From NCBI GenBank assembly GCA_001636815.1, contig AZHD01000002.1:57361-121360 (forward strand): a DNA stretch of 64,000 nucleotides. The letters run 5' to 3'. The notes below the pieces were generated by a model. It worked only from the letters and a program-made list of their open reading frames with translations. It was not told where the DNA came from and made no database searches. Origin of the DNA: Niveomyces insectorum RCEF 264 (Eukaryota > Ascomycota > Sordariomycetes > Hypocreales > Cordycipitaceae). A program made the position numbers and the translations under genes. This document shows positions 44,030 to 53,890 of this stretch, piece by piece (position 1 is the first letter of the stretch; each line of letters opens with the position of its first letter).

Positions 44030-44995
44030 ATGGCTTCCACTAAACCCACAGTGGTCGTGCTTGACCCGTACCACCCCGACGCGATTGCCCTGCTCAAGGC
44101 AACGCCGACGATCGACGTGATCCTGCCCGATGACCCACGGCGGGCGCAGTGGCCGGCGCTGGCCGACGGCGTGATCCTGCGCTCGGACTCCCGCTTGACG
44201 GCGGACGACCTGGCCAAGGCCCAGAAGCTGCGCGTCGTGGTCAAGCAAGGCGTCGGCGTCGACAACATCGACCTCCCGGCCGCGAAGGCGGCCGGCATCG
44301 CCGTGCACAACACGCCGGCACTGAACAGCGAGGCCGTGGCCGAGTGCACGCTGGCGCTGGCGCTGACGCTGGCGCGGCGGATCAGCGAGTACGACCGGCG
44401 TGTCCGGCGCGGCGAAACGGTGGTCCGGTCCAAGATGCTGGGCCTCAGTCTCTTCCAGAAAACCGTCGGCATCGTCGGCATGGGCAACATCGGCCGCCTG
44501 GTCGCCCGCAAGTGGATCGGCGCCTGCGACGCCCGCGTCGTCGCCTACGACCCCGTCGTGCCGGCCGACGCGTGGGCCGACATCCCGCACACGCGTGTCG
44601 ACTCGCTCGACGCCCTGCTGGCCGCCGCCGACGTTGTCACCCTGCACGTGCCGCTGCTGGCGTCCACGCGCGGCATGATCGGCGCGCGCGAGCTCGCCGC
44701 CATGAAGGACCGCGCGATCCTCGTCAACGCCGCCCGCGGCAGCATCGTCGACGAGGCCGCCCTGCTCGCTGAGCTGAAAAAGGGCCGTCTCTGGGGCGCC
44801 GTGCTCGACGCGCTCGAGGTCGAGCCGCCCACGCTGGCCGCGCACGCGGACTTGCTGGCGCTCGAAAACGTCATCCTGACGCCGCACATTGGCGCCTCCA
44901 CCCTGGAGAACCAGAGCAACAGCGGCCTGGCCGTGGTCAAGACGTTGTTGGCCGTGCTGGAGGGGCAGCCAGACGTACCAGGGAAGCTGGTGTGA
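44030..44995 (+). CDS. D-isomer-specific 2-hydroxyacid dehydrogenase (PGDH/hydroxypyruvate-reductase type)
   Basis: Single exon, 321 residues. The Rossmann motif GIVGMGNIGR (147-156) is followed by an Asp at the end of strand 2 (YD, 174), which favours NAD over NADP. The catalytic set is Arg236 (NAARGSIVDE), Glu265 (LEVEPP) and His286 (TPHIGAST). KQGVGVDNIDLPAAKAAGI and VHNTPALNSEAVAE are standard for the phosphoglycerate-dehydrogenase branch. It lacks the C-terminal ACT/ASB domains of true serine-pathway PGDH, so it is more likely a catabolic oxidoreductase acting on hydroxypyruvate, pyruvate or a related 2-oxoacid. It shares a promoter with the aldolase, whose products are 2-oxoacids, which supports a role in cluster A. 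No targeting signal. Confidence 0.9.
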   Translation: MASTKPTVVVLDPYHPDAIALLKATPTIDVILPDDPRRAQWPALADGVILRSDSRLTADDLAKAQKLRVVVKQGVGVDNIDLPAAKAAGIAVHNTPALNSEAVAECTLALALTLARRISEYDRRVRRGETVVRSKMLGLSLFQKTVGIVGMGNIGRLVARKWIGACDARVVAYDPVVPADAWADIPHTRVDSLDALLAAADVVTLHVPLLASTRGMIGARELAAMKDRAILVNAARGSIVDEAALLAELKKGRLWGAVLDALEVEPPTLAAHADLLALENVILTPHIGASTLENQSNSGLAVVKTLLAVLEGQPDVPGKLV

Positions 44996-45484
44996 GGGCG
45001 GTCTCTATGCCAAACGTTCTGCGAGTTCTACACTTTCGGTTTTGTGCCCATAAAACATACCCTAGTAGGACTGAATATAAGATCAGATCCGCGCGTAACG
45101 CTTATTTCGAGAAATATATCGCAGTAAAAGGGCCTAGAATTCACGATTGCTCTGTCCTGGGCTTAACATAAGGCACAAACTACCAACAATACTCTGAAAT
45201 CTTTTTAATGGCACACGGATATTCTCATCAAGACGTAATGCTGTCGATAGACAGCATGAGCGTGCGACTAACAGTACATAGAGAAATTAAAGAACAACAT
45301 TCAACTACGTTCCTACATATATATATATATTTCTCGTAGGACCGCCCTCGTATTGAAACATAAACACGTATAGAATACCCTTCGTTATTTATACACTAGG
45401 TCGCAAGCATATAGTTTCGTGGAGACAGCTGCGCAGGTGGAGCATACGTAGTCCGTTTGTATGAACTCGCCCGTTGATTTGATT
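44996..45484. other. Intergenic, 0.5 kb, convergent
   Basis: A/T-rich spacer between two 3' ends (dehydrogenase and SnoaL-like gene), with an (AT)n tract near 45316-45331. Nothing else recognised; it marks the border of clusters A and B. Confidence 0.5.
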
Positions 45485-46200
45485 TTAAGACGCGCTGTCT
45501 GTACTGAGCTTATAGCATTTGTCTTTGGCTGGCATCTTCTCGCCGACATCCCACTAGAATAAGAAGTTATGTTAGCTTGGGCGAATCTGTTCAGAAACTG
45601 GCACAAGTGTCCCTTCAAAGTATGGATGAAAGTACGTACATGTTCGTGGACGCATCCATCGAGCCAGCGCCACCGGTCGACCGTCGAATACTGCGCGTAC
45701 GACATGTTGGTGCTTGCGTCAAAGCACCAAGACGAGCTCGCTGCGGAACCCGCCGGCCGCCCGTTGCAGAAGAGGCTCCAAATGGTGTTGGGCCCGTCGG
45801 CGTAACCAGGATGGTGTTGCTGTGATGTGTTCTGCAGTGAGTACGGGTGCTCTTTTATGCGGATCGTTCTCAACTGTCAAGATGGCGGGCCTTGAACTTG
45901 AAATTGGAATGAACGCACCTTGTAGGTCGAGTCGATGAGGGAGAACATCGTCTTTGGGTCTCCGTCGACCACAAAGGCACGGTAAAACTTGTAGGCGCGC
46001 TCTGCCGTCTCCTCGACCGTCACGGAAGGGTCTGGTTGACAGAGCGCCGGCGGGCTCTTCAGACTGCACAAATTGTCTCTCTGGTACAAGGATTTGTCGT
46101 CCGCAGCTTGCGTGCTGGAGACGGAAGATGTGGCGGCCGGGGCAGCAATGCCCATAGAGGGCAAGAAAGCACCGATCGGGAGCAGCAGTGTGAAGCGCAT
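45485..46200 (-). CDS. Secreted SnoaL-like (NTF2-fold) protein
   Basis: Three exons: 46200-45919, 45819-45640 and 45553-45485 (176 residues). Introns are GTGCGT...TCACAG (99 bases) and GTACGT...TTCTAG (86 bases). It starts with a signal peptide, MRFTLLLPIGAFLPSMGIAA. The SnoaL/NTF2 pattern is seen in AYKFYRAFVVDGDPKTMFSL, STYKQHHPGYADG (a Y-x-QH-P---DG motif) and DGCVHEHWDVGEK. The fold is used by polyketide cyclases and many small-molecule isomerases and hydratases, and also by non-enzymatic binders. Cysteines at 45, 54, 112, 126 and 150 could form disulfides outside the cell. The start at 46200 is preferred to an upstream in-frame Met because it starts the signal peptide. Substrate unknown. 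Confidence 0.8.
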
Positions 46201-46724
46201 TTTGACAGTTTTTCGCGGTTTGCTGAGCACGGCTCTGTAGAGCTAACAAAACGTTCGACCCCGTTGACGATGGGGGACGGAATGGTCCGCTGTCTACATA
46301 TATAGGACCGACGGCAGGTGGAGGTCCGCACGGGAAAACACGAGTCGTTCTTGGGGCCAAGAGCTGTAGAGGGTCATTAATTTCTTGTTTTAGCCAGAAT
46401 CAAGTTTGCGTATAAACCAACCATCATCGATGCAAATCACCCATGTTAATAGTTGGATAATATGGCAGTGCGCCGGTAGACGTCAAACCAGTTGCTTCGT
46501 ACATGGGGCTTTTCTTTTTTTTTTTTTCTGGCTCCTCTACATACAGTTGGGAGTTGGATGCATGCTCCTATTGCGATGCCAGCGGCGTACCAAGATTCTT
46601 CGGGGAGACCTTGGACATGTAGTGGCCTGCTTGGTCCCCAGAAGCAGCAGCAAGGGAACGGTGGTGAAGCATAGGAGTGCTTGAATTTGTTGGAAGACCC
46701 GGACACTTACCGCAAGAACATTCG
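46201..46724. other. Intergenic, 0.5 kb
   Basis: Upstream region of the SnoaL-like gene (a TATATA sequence lies at about 46298) and downstream region of the cluster B regulator. Frames here are short and unsupported. Confidence 0.45.
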
Positions 46725-49031
46725 CTAATAGCGATGCGACAGTTGTTGATATACTTGAAAAAGTTCTGTTACCACTCTTTGCATCCTGCGTGCATCCGCG
46801 CACTCATCGGACCAGTAGGCAAGAAACGACGAGGCCAGGTGGATGGCCTGGTCCCAACCCTGGGGGAGAAACTGCTTCTCGAGGGCGATTCCCTCGTCGC
46901 CTTGCACGTCTTGGTGGCACCGGCAGGCAACGCCCAGCAGCTGCAGCGCGTTGCGTCCCAGGCAGCGGATGCCGAACCATTGCCCGTGGTGGCGGTGGAA
47001 GAAGCACTCGCGTGCGGCTTGAATGCGGTGCATGGCTGTGACCAAAAGCTCGCGGGCTAGGCGGACGAGCGTGGGCGATAGCTCCCGAAGAGGGACGAGG
47101 CCAGACGAAGACGATGACGACGATGACGACGACGACAGCGAAGAGACGGCAGCGGTGCCGAGGATGGCCTGGATGGCGGGAAAGCGCACGTCCTCTTGGA
47201 TGTCCAACATGTGATGCCGCAGGATGTACCGGGTAATGTCGCCCGTAGGCTGTGTGTTGTTCGCGGGGAACCGGATCTGTTGGGGCAGCGCTTCGTACCA
47301 CTCCCGAAGCTGCCAGTCAAATTCGCGCACACGCTTGTCCAGCTGCAAAATCCAGCCGGCGTCCGCGTTGGACACGGCGGCGGGCAGGGCGGTGGACGCA
47401 TAGCTTTCGGTCCAGACATTGGCGCGAATCCGCTTTGTCGCAATCTCGGCGAGGTAGTACAACCAACCAATCTCAACGTTATGGCGGTCTTTGTGATGGT
47501 GGCGATGGTGGTCACCGCTGCGTGTAAGCGGCGTCGTTCCCATTGGCGGCGAGCCGCCCACAACCGGAACCGGGTCTGCACCGAGGTGGTAGCCGATCGG
47601 CGGCGAAGGGTACATGTTTGGGTAGTCGAAACGGTCGAGGCCCGAGCCCGGTAAACAGAGTTCAGACCGGACTTCACTGGTTATCTATTAGCAGACAAAT
47701 CCAAAAAAGAAAAAAAAAGAAAAAAGAAGAGAAAGAAATCATCCCATTCGCAAAACTTGGGGAAGGGGAAGCGGGTTTTGCGAACATCTCGCTTTTGAGA
47801 CAACCCCAATAGAGGCTCTCCTCGACATAGCTCGTCGACGCAGTATTCGACTCTACAGCTGTCTGGGAGCCCTGTGCGACTGTGTATACTCCTGTCTGTC
47901 CGGCATGGCCTTCTTTCCGCTGCTGCAGGCGGCCATTGGAGCGTAGCCATGCTAGGCATTGATTCGAGGCGTGAACAAAGGCTTTCCAGCCTGCGACGAT
48001 CTGGTACGTCGAACACAAATACACGCCCGTCATGAAGGCGCACTGGCCCGCGAGAATGGACGTCTCGTGGTACACCATGCCGATCCGGCGCTGGGCGGCC
48101 TGGAAGTAGGCCTCGGCCCTGGTGAGCTGCTCCGCCGACTTGGACAGGCCCGGCTCTTGTTCTTCGTCCAGTGAGGTGGACACGCTGCTAACTGCACATA
48201 CGAGCAACTGCAGAACAAATTAGAAAGAAGTTTCCTTTTTTTTTTTTTTTGCGCCGAGATAGGTGGGCATCCCCTTACAATCAAGCATGTTTGGCTGTCC
48301 CACTGCGGCCCGGTTGCATTGAACGCGCACACGTAACCGCGCAGAGCGTTGCTGTCCAAGACGGGGTGCTTGATGTTGTTGTTTGCGAGAAAGTTGTCCA
48401 CCAGCCGGTCGAGGGCCGCCGGGCTCAGCGACTGCAGGGCCAGGGCAATGTCGTGCTCTGTGACGGTGGCGATGGGGCCGTCCTGGGCCAGTACTTCGGC
48501 CGTCGGGGTGTGCAGGTCGGCCGCGAGATGCGGAACCAGCGCGGCAAAAATGGGCCATTTCAGGACGGCTTCCAGCGACATCTCGGACGCATGGGCCAGG
48601 ACGTCGGCCGATGGCGGCACGTCGGTCAACGACACGGTTGCACCCGGGCCGGGCCTTGACGCTGCTGCTTCCGTGGGCCGCCCTGCAGAGACGGGGGATA
48701 CCGACGCACCGGTCGATGCAATGCCAGCAGCCGGAGCGGCACCTCGCACGCGGAGCTCGGCGGCGACGGCGTCGGTCATGTGCGCTTTCAGCGACGCTTC
48801 CAGCTGGCCGATGCGCGTCAGGATCTCAAGGCTGCCCTGGTCCAGCCGTGTGGCGTCCAGTTCAGGGTACCGGCAATCGCCACCCGTGACTCTACAGTAG
48901 CCGCATACGGGTCGCTCGCCGTTGCACCTTGTCTTCCGGGCCCGGCAGACGGAGCACGCCGCGCCCGCCCGCTTGCGGTCGTAGATTGCCGCTGGCCGGG
49001 TACGGTAACGTGGCGCCCCAGATTCCTCCAT
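46725..49031 (-). CDS. Zn2Cys6 transcription factor (cluster B)
   Basis: Three exons: 49031-48279, 48207-47786 and 47676-46725 (708 residues). The zinc cluster is C26-x2-C29-x6-C36-x6-C43-x2-C46-x6-C53 (ACSVCRARKTRCNGERPVCG...). A GSLEILTRIGQLEASL linker helix follows. The regulatory domain includes LVDNFLANNNIKHPVLDSNA, QWDSQTCLILLVCAVSSVST across intron 1, AAQRRIGMVYHETSILAGQC, YWGCLKSEIEVRSELCLPGS across intron 2, and GLDRFDYPNMYPSPP. Intron 2 uses an unusual donor, GTTCGC, but its removal is required to rebuild that conserved stretch. A Ser run (about 14) comes from a GAC/GAT-type tract near 47107-47145. The start was set at MEESGAPRYR; an upstream in-frame Met (49100) gives an unlikely hydrophobic leader. 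Probable regulator of the adjoining nucleoside hydrolase and transporter. Confidence 0.88.
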
Positions 49032-49667
49032 AGTCCATAGTTCGGCATAAAGTGAAAGTATTGTCAAAAGCTGGTCAAAAACTCTTGTGATAGAAATCAA
49101 AACAGCGTTATGAGTCTGGAATAGACGTAATTACATATTCTGTGGGGAGAAGGGGTTAACAACCAGGAACGAGCACAGCGGGTCTCGGTTGTTGGTGAAC
49201 AATTACCTAATCCCACTAATACCGCCCGTCGCTGGTATGGCTACAGGGCTTACCCGTCTGGCCTTACGGGGCCTTTCACGGCTTGTTATTGCACTCGATT
49301 AGGCCCACGACAAACAACTTAGAACTCGTCGTCTGTTCTCCTATGTGTAGCTTGTGCTAGTTGGTGATGCCACGCTCGTTATGCTTTTCTTTCTTTTTTC
49401 TCCCGCCAACATGCTAGTCATGTACGGAAGTCGCCATACGGCCCAGGTCATTTGTTTCTCTACGACTTTCACCGTCGCTTCTTCGAAGGTTTCAGCGAGC
49501 GCGTGAAGAGAAAGAAATAACAATATATCCGTTAGGCTTACCGCGTGTCACGCCTCGCAGTTTGTCGCGCTACACTATTTTATATTCACATACGTGGCAC
49601 AAAAATACTGATCATGGCCTACGCCTGACTGCCCGTGTTTCATGGCGCCATTCTCGCTTTCCCTTGC
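49032..49667 (-). promoter_or_regulatory. Upstream region of cluster B regulator
   Basis: A 636-base spacer holding the promoter of the regulator and the 3' end of the nucleoside hydrolase gene. T/C runs near 49383-49400. No reading frame or operator recognised. Confidence 0.45.
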
Positions 49668-49884
49668 TCAGGGTACTGGGCGGTACCCCGTTGCCGCGTC
49701 GGCGTGGTCCATGCATGCCTCCAGAATGGTCCAAAATTTGGCAAAGTCCATCGTTCGCGGCACGGCCGATCCAACGCCCTTCGAGGGCGCCAAAACCGTG
49801 CGCCCCGTCTGCTCACCGGCAAGAACGACGTCAATGTCCCACCGCGGCTCTGCCCCGTCCGCGGCCCCGTTCACTGTCGCTTCT

Positions 49885-49924
<40 letters not shown>

Positions 49925-51092
49925 ATAGCACCGCCGCCACCGCCAGTGCGTCGTGGAGCGGCGGGCCCTGCGTCAGCTCCGTGCTGGCGGCGTACGACTT
50001 CCCGTAGAACATGACGAGTTCGTAGAAGGCTCGCCGCAACTTGGTGGCGCCGCGCGGCCCGTGCAGCAGCCGCGCGCGGACGTCCGCCGTCACGCATGCC
50101 TGGTGTGTCAGGTCGAGGGGGACCAGCACGGTCTTGGGCCGCAGCACCGGGTTGAGGAAGACGCTGCGGGCCGACTCCGGGTCGCACCAGATATTGAATT
50201 CGGCGTACGCGCTGACGCCGGTGCCACGGCACGGTGCGTCGTCACCATTATCGTTGTCTTTTTTGTCGGTCCCGTTGACCACAACAACACCATTCGCCGC
50301 CATACCGTTTGCGGCCGAGATACCCTTCGTTTCGCCGAGCCCACTGAATCCGTGTTGTCCGACGGCGCCGCCCATGATGCTCAGGCCCTTGATGTGGTCG
50401 GCCAGGTCGGGGTAGACGGCAAACAAGAGGGCCACGTTAGTCAACGGTCCAATGGCGATAAGCCAAGCGGTGCCCTTGGGCGTAGCGGACAGGGCGCGCC
50501 AGATTTCATTGACGGCGACCACGTTCTGTGTACGGACAGGGCGCGTCGGGGCGGGCAACAGATCCGTACCGGCAAGCCCACTGGCACCTGAAAGCAACAC
50601 AAGAGGGAGCACGTAAGTTTTGAAATCATCTCGGCAGAATAAAAAGTTTGCAAAAATTATGTAAACCCAGAAAGGAAAAAGCCTACCATGGAAGTCCTCG
50701 GCATTGGCGACTGGACGACAAAAGGGCCGCGCGGCGCCAGGTACGACAACCACGTCGGGTTTGCCAATGGCATCTAGTATACTGAGCGTGTTGTAGGTCG
50801 TGTTCGAAAGGGAACTGTTTCCGTATGTGGTGCTGACACCGAGAAGATCAAGATGTGGGTGATGGGCGGCCATCAATATAGCAAAAGCGTCCTGTATAGT
50901 TAGCTGAAAAATCCATCTTCATTTTTATTGATAAATGAGATGATGTTTACATCGTGTCCTGCTTCGAGTCAGCTACAATGAAGTATTTTAAAAGAAGAAT
51001 AAAGAAAGAAAGAACGAATGACAAGAAGAGCTACCTGAATCACAGTCTATCCACACGGGGATTCTGGTCGCGGATGGCCGTTCTCTTTGCAT
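49668..51092 (-). CDS. Inosine-uridine preferring nucleoside hydrolase, with an 8-base micro-exon
   Basis: Four exons: 51092-51035, 50958-50951 (8 bases), 50891-50687 and 50587-49668 (396 residues). The first three join into PVWIDCDSGHDDAFAILMAA, rebuilding the family's calcium/ribose-binding motif with Asp16, Asp18, Asp22 and Asp23; the micro-exon supplies Gly20 (part), His21 and Asp22. Both flanking introns (76 and 59 bases) have GCTGAC or GCTAAC branch sites and CAG acceptors. Other family parts are GVSTTYGNSSLSNTTYNT, AIGPLTNVALLFAVYPDL, SIMGGAVG, AEFNIWCDPESARSVF, and GPPLHDALAVAAVL with the catalytic-region His. An inserted loop of about 12 Asp comes from a triplet repeat. The enzyme splits ribonucleosides to base and ribose. 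Intron 3 (99 bases) is an in-frame, stopless multiple of three. Confidence 0.9.
49885..49923. repeat. (TCG)13 microsatellite coding for poly-Asp
   Basis: Thirteen uninterrupted TCG units on the plus strand give a run of GAC Asp codons in the nucleoside hydrolase, just after the GPPLHDALAVAAVLF segment. A tract of this length is likely variable between strains. Confidence 0.85.
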
Positions 51093-51947
51093 AGTGTATA
51101 ACTCGACCAGCAAACAATACAACTGAAAACAAAATAGGTTTACCGTCGTTCAAACTCGGTTTTGTTCGGAAGCAATCAGTTGTCTCAAGAACGTAATATA
51201 TGCTTTGTAGGAAACAAATCGCAACGCATCTTGACAAGTTCAAATGATAAATATAAAATCGATTCAGCTTTACGCAGCAAGCCATCGCGACAGCAACAAG
51301 CCTCTCCAATACGATCTGGACCCATCTTGGACCCGGATCGGCATCGGGCGAAGCGGCGAATAGCCCCGACGACGCTTCAAGGGCAATTGAAAAGCTGTTG
51401 GCTGGCGTCTAGCTGCCCCTGAAAACAAAAGACGCCAAGAGCGCATCCAAATTCTACCTCTGATAGGTTGCGTGAAAAAAGTGCTCCCCCTCGGAAAGGC
51501 CGCCGAATAGCCCCGACGAGAATAACATGAAAAAGTAAAAAAAACCTGCTAGCTTACATACGGGCTTCTTGGCCCACCCGGTTGCCACGCTTGTCCTGCA
51601 TATCAAGAGCCATACAGGCGCTGTGGCCTGGGGGGCGCCCAGGTCAAGCATCACCAACTTATACGAACAGGGCTATTACAGACCGAAAAAAGTGGCCCTG
51701 ATGCGGGGCCCCGCCGAATACATACCCCAGTTGGGCAGTTTTCGCAGAGCCAGAGGTTCGCGGCAAGCAAGGCATCGGATCACCATCAGTGGATGCAGCT
51801 GCTGGTCTATATAATACCATGAAAGAGACCACCGAACCTCCTGGTAAATCAACAGAAAAAAAAGAGTCTTTCCAACTTCATCTTTCAAACTGCTTTATCC
51901 ACAAACCCATACAGCTTACCTGTTCCCGATTCTGTCAACTCTCCATC
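51093..51947. promoter_or_regulatory. Divergent promoter, nucleoside hydrolase / sugar transporter
   Basis: An 855-base spacer between two divergent start codons, without a supported gene. It carries a 16-base direct repeat (separate entry) and several CCCCG/CGGGG blocks between 51300 and 51720, a plausible control region for cluster B. Confidence 0.55.
51357..51519. repeat. Direct repeat CGAATAGCCCCGACGA, two copies
   Basis: Exact 16-base copies at 51357-51372 and 51504-51519, 147 bases apart and in the same orientation, in the shared promoter of the hydrolase and transporter. A partial relative (GCCCCGCCGAATA) lies near 51709. Candidate regulator-binding sites by inference. Confidence 0.5.
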
Positions 51948-53890
51948 ATGGATGTTGAGAAACATATTGATGCCCCTGCCCACCAGGAACTGGTGGTGGA
52001 TACGCAGGTTGTTGACCAGGTCACCAAGAATGACCACACCGTCTCCCGGTGGCAAGCCATCCGGCAGAATCCCCAGGCCTTCTTCTGGTGTCTCTACTCC
52101 ATCTGGGCCATATTGCTCGTCAGCTACGACAACCAAGCGTCTGGGATCATTCTTGGTATCCCTCAGTTTCGCCGGGATTTCGGCTACTACTACCAAGGCC
52201 AGTATGTGCTGTACGCAGACTGGCAGTCGGCTTTCACAGGAGCGCCTCTTGCGTCGTGAGTGGGCCCCCTTGTTCATGACAACGTTGTGTGTCTGACCCT
52301 GTTTTGAAAAGTACTAACAACCCGTTCGGAACCCACGCAGAAACCTCGTCAGCTCTCTCGTTGCGGGCCAGGTTGCAGACAAGATCGGCCGCAGATTTAC
52401 CATTATGATTGCCCTCGTCATCTCCTTCGCGGCCGTCACCCTCGAGATGGTGGCAACAACAAACGCTATGTTCTTCGGAGGCAAGTTTCTGAACGGTTTT
52501 GCAACCGGTACGCTCGCATCCGTCTGTGTCACGTACATTGGCGAGGTAAGATGCTATAAATACACCAACAACACACATTTTTTTCTTCTCGCCGCGATTG
52601 GCAGCTGATAAACGTCGCCTTTCTTCGTTTCAAATGTATAGATCAGCCCACTGGCTCTGCGTGGCCTGTTGACGGCCATGAGCGCCCTCTCTTACACGGT
52701 CGGCCCCCTCATCGTGGCGCTCATTATCAACACGACCGGCACCTGGACCAACCGCTGGGCTTACCGGTCCGTCTTCTGCTCGCAATACGGATTTTCGGCC
52801 GTCGGCGCGGCGCTCGTCTGGTTCATGCCCGAGTCCCCTTGGTGGCTGGCGGCGACCGGTCGCCACGACGAGGCGCTCCGCAGCCTCCGGCGACTCGGCT
52901 ACCGCAAGAGGGACCGAGACGGCCACGGCGACGGCCACGGCGACTGTGACAGCGGCAGCGACAGCGACGTTCAGCGGCTGGCGCAGATCAACCTCACGCT
53001 GCAAAAGATCCGCGAGGAGACCGAGCAGCAGACCTACTGGGAGTGTTTCCGCTACACGAACCTGCGGCGCACCGTCATTTCCGTCGCGCCGCTGTCCATC
53101 CAGTCGCTGTGCGGCGTGGTTTTTGTAGCGTCGTACACCATCTACTACATCCAGGTGGCCGGGTTCAGCGACGCCATGTCGTTCAAGCTGCAGATCGCCC
53201 AGCAGTGCTGCTCGACGGCCGGCAACATCATGTCCTGGTTCGTCATCGACCGCGTCGGCCGGCGCAACCTGACGCTGTACGGCACGGCAGGGCTCATGGT
53301 GATCCTGCTCGTCTGCGGCGGCTGCGCCAGCGTGGGGAGCGTCGGGTCGACCACCGCCGCCGTGGCGCTCCTGTTATCGTATTGCTGGCTGGTGCGTTTT
53401 TGCGTCTTGGGCTTTCTTTTCCTCCGTCATTATGTAGCTAACAATCCCCTAGTACAACATGACCATCGGTGCCACCGCCTTTACAGTTTTGTGTGAGGTG
53501 TCCACCTCCCGTCTGCGCGCCAAGACCATCGCCATGGGCATTTCTCTGCAAAACGTACTGAATCTGGTTGTCAGCTTTGTGATGCCCTACCTGTTCAACC
53601 CTGACAAGGCCAATCTCGGGTATGTACTCACGAGTCTCGGCTAGGAACTCGGCGAGCATGTTCGGCAGTACATTAACAACCATACTAGGGCAAAAGTAAC
53701 GTTCATCTTTGGCGGTCTGTCTGTCCTCTGCGTTACCTACCTTTGGTTCTACCAGCCGGAGACCACCAACCGATCTTACGAAGAGCTCGACGAGATGTTT
53801 GTCAAGAAGGTGCCGGCTCGGAAGTTCAAGACCTTCAAGACGGATGTGGAGCAACGGACCGAACGCGCAGAAGAAAAATCCTCTTTGTAA
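51948..53890 (+). CDS. MFS sugar porter (hexose/pentose/alpha-glucoside permease type)
   Basis: Five exons: 51948-52255, 52341-52545, 52642-53391, 53453-53619 and 53689-53890 (543 residues), with clean GTGAGT/GTAAGA/GTGCGT/GTATGT donors. Sugar-porter features: SYDNQASGIILGIPQFRRDF in span 1, GQVADKIGRRFTIMIAL after span 2, the post-span-6 PESPWWLAATGRHDEALRSL, VIDRVGRRNLTLYG after span 8, and the C-terminal PETTNRSYEELDEMF. The N-terminus and the YYYQGQYVLYADWQSAF loop resemble the fungal maltose/alpha-glucoside permease branch. The central loop has a (His-Gly-Asp) repeat insert. Proton-coupled sugar uptake at the plasma membrane. Divergent from the nucleoside hydrolase, so ribose or a nucleoside-derived sugar is a possible substrate. 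The start was chosen at MDVEKHIDAP; upstream in-frame Mets lack conservation. Confidence 0.9.
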
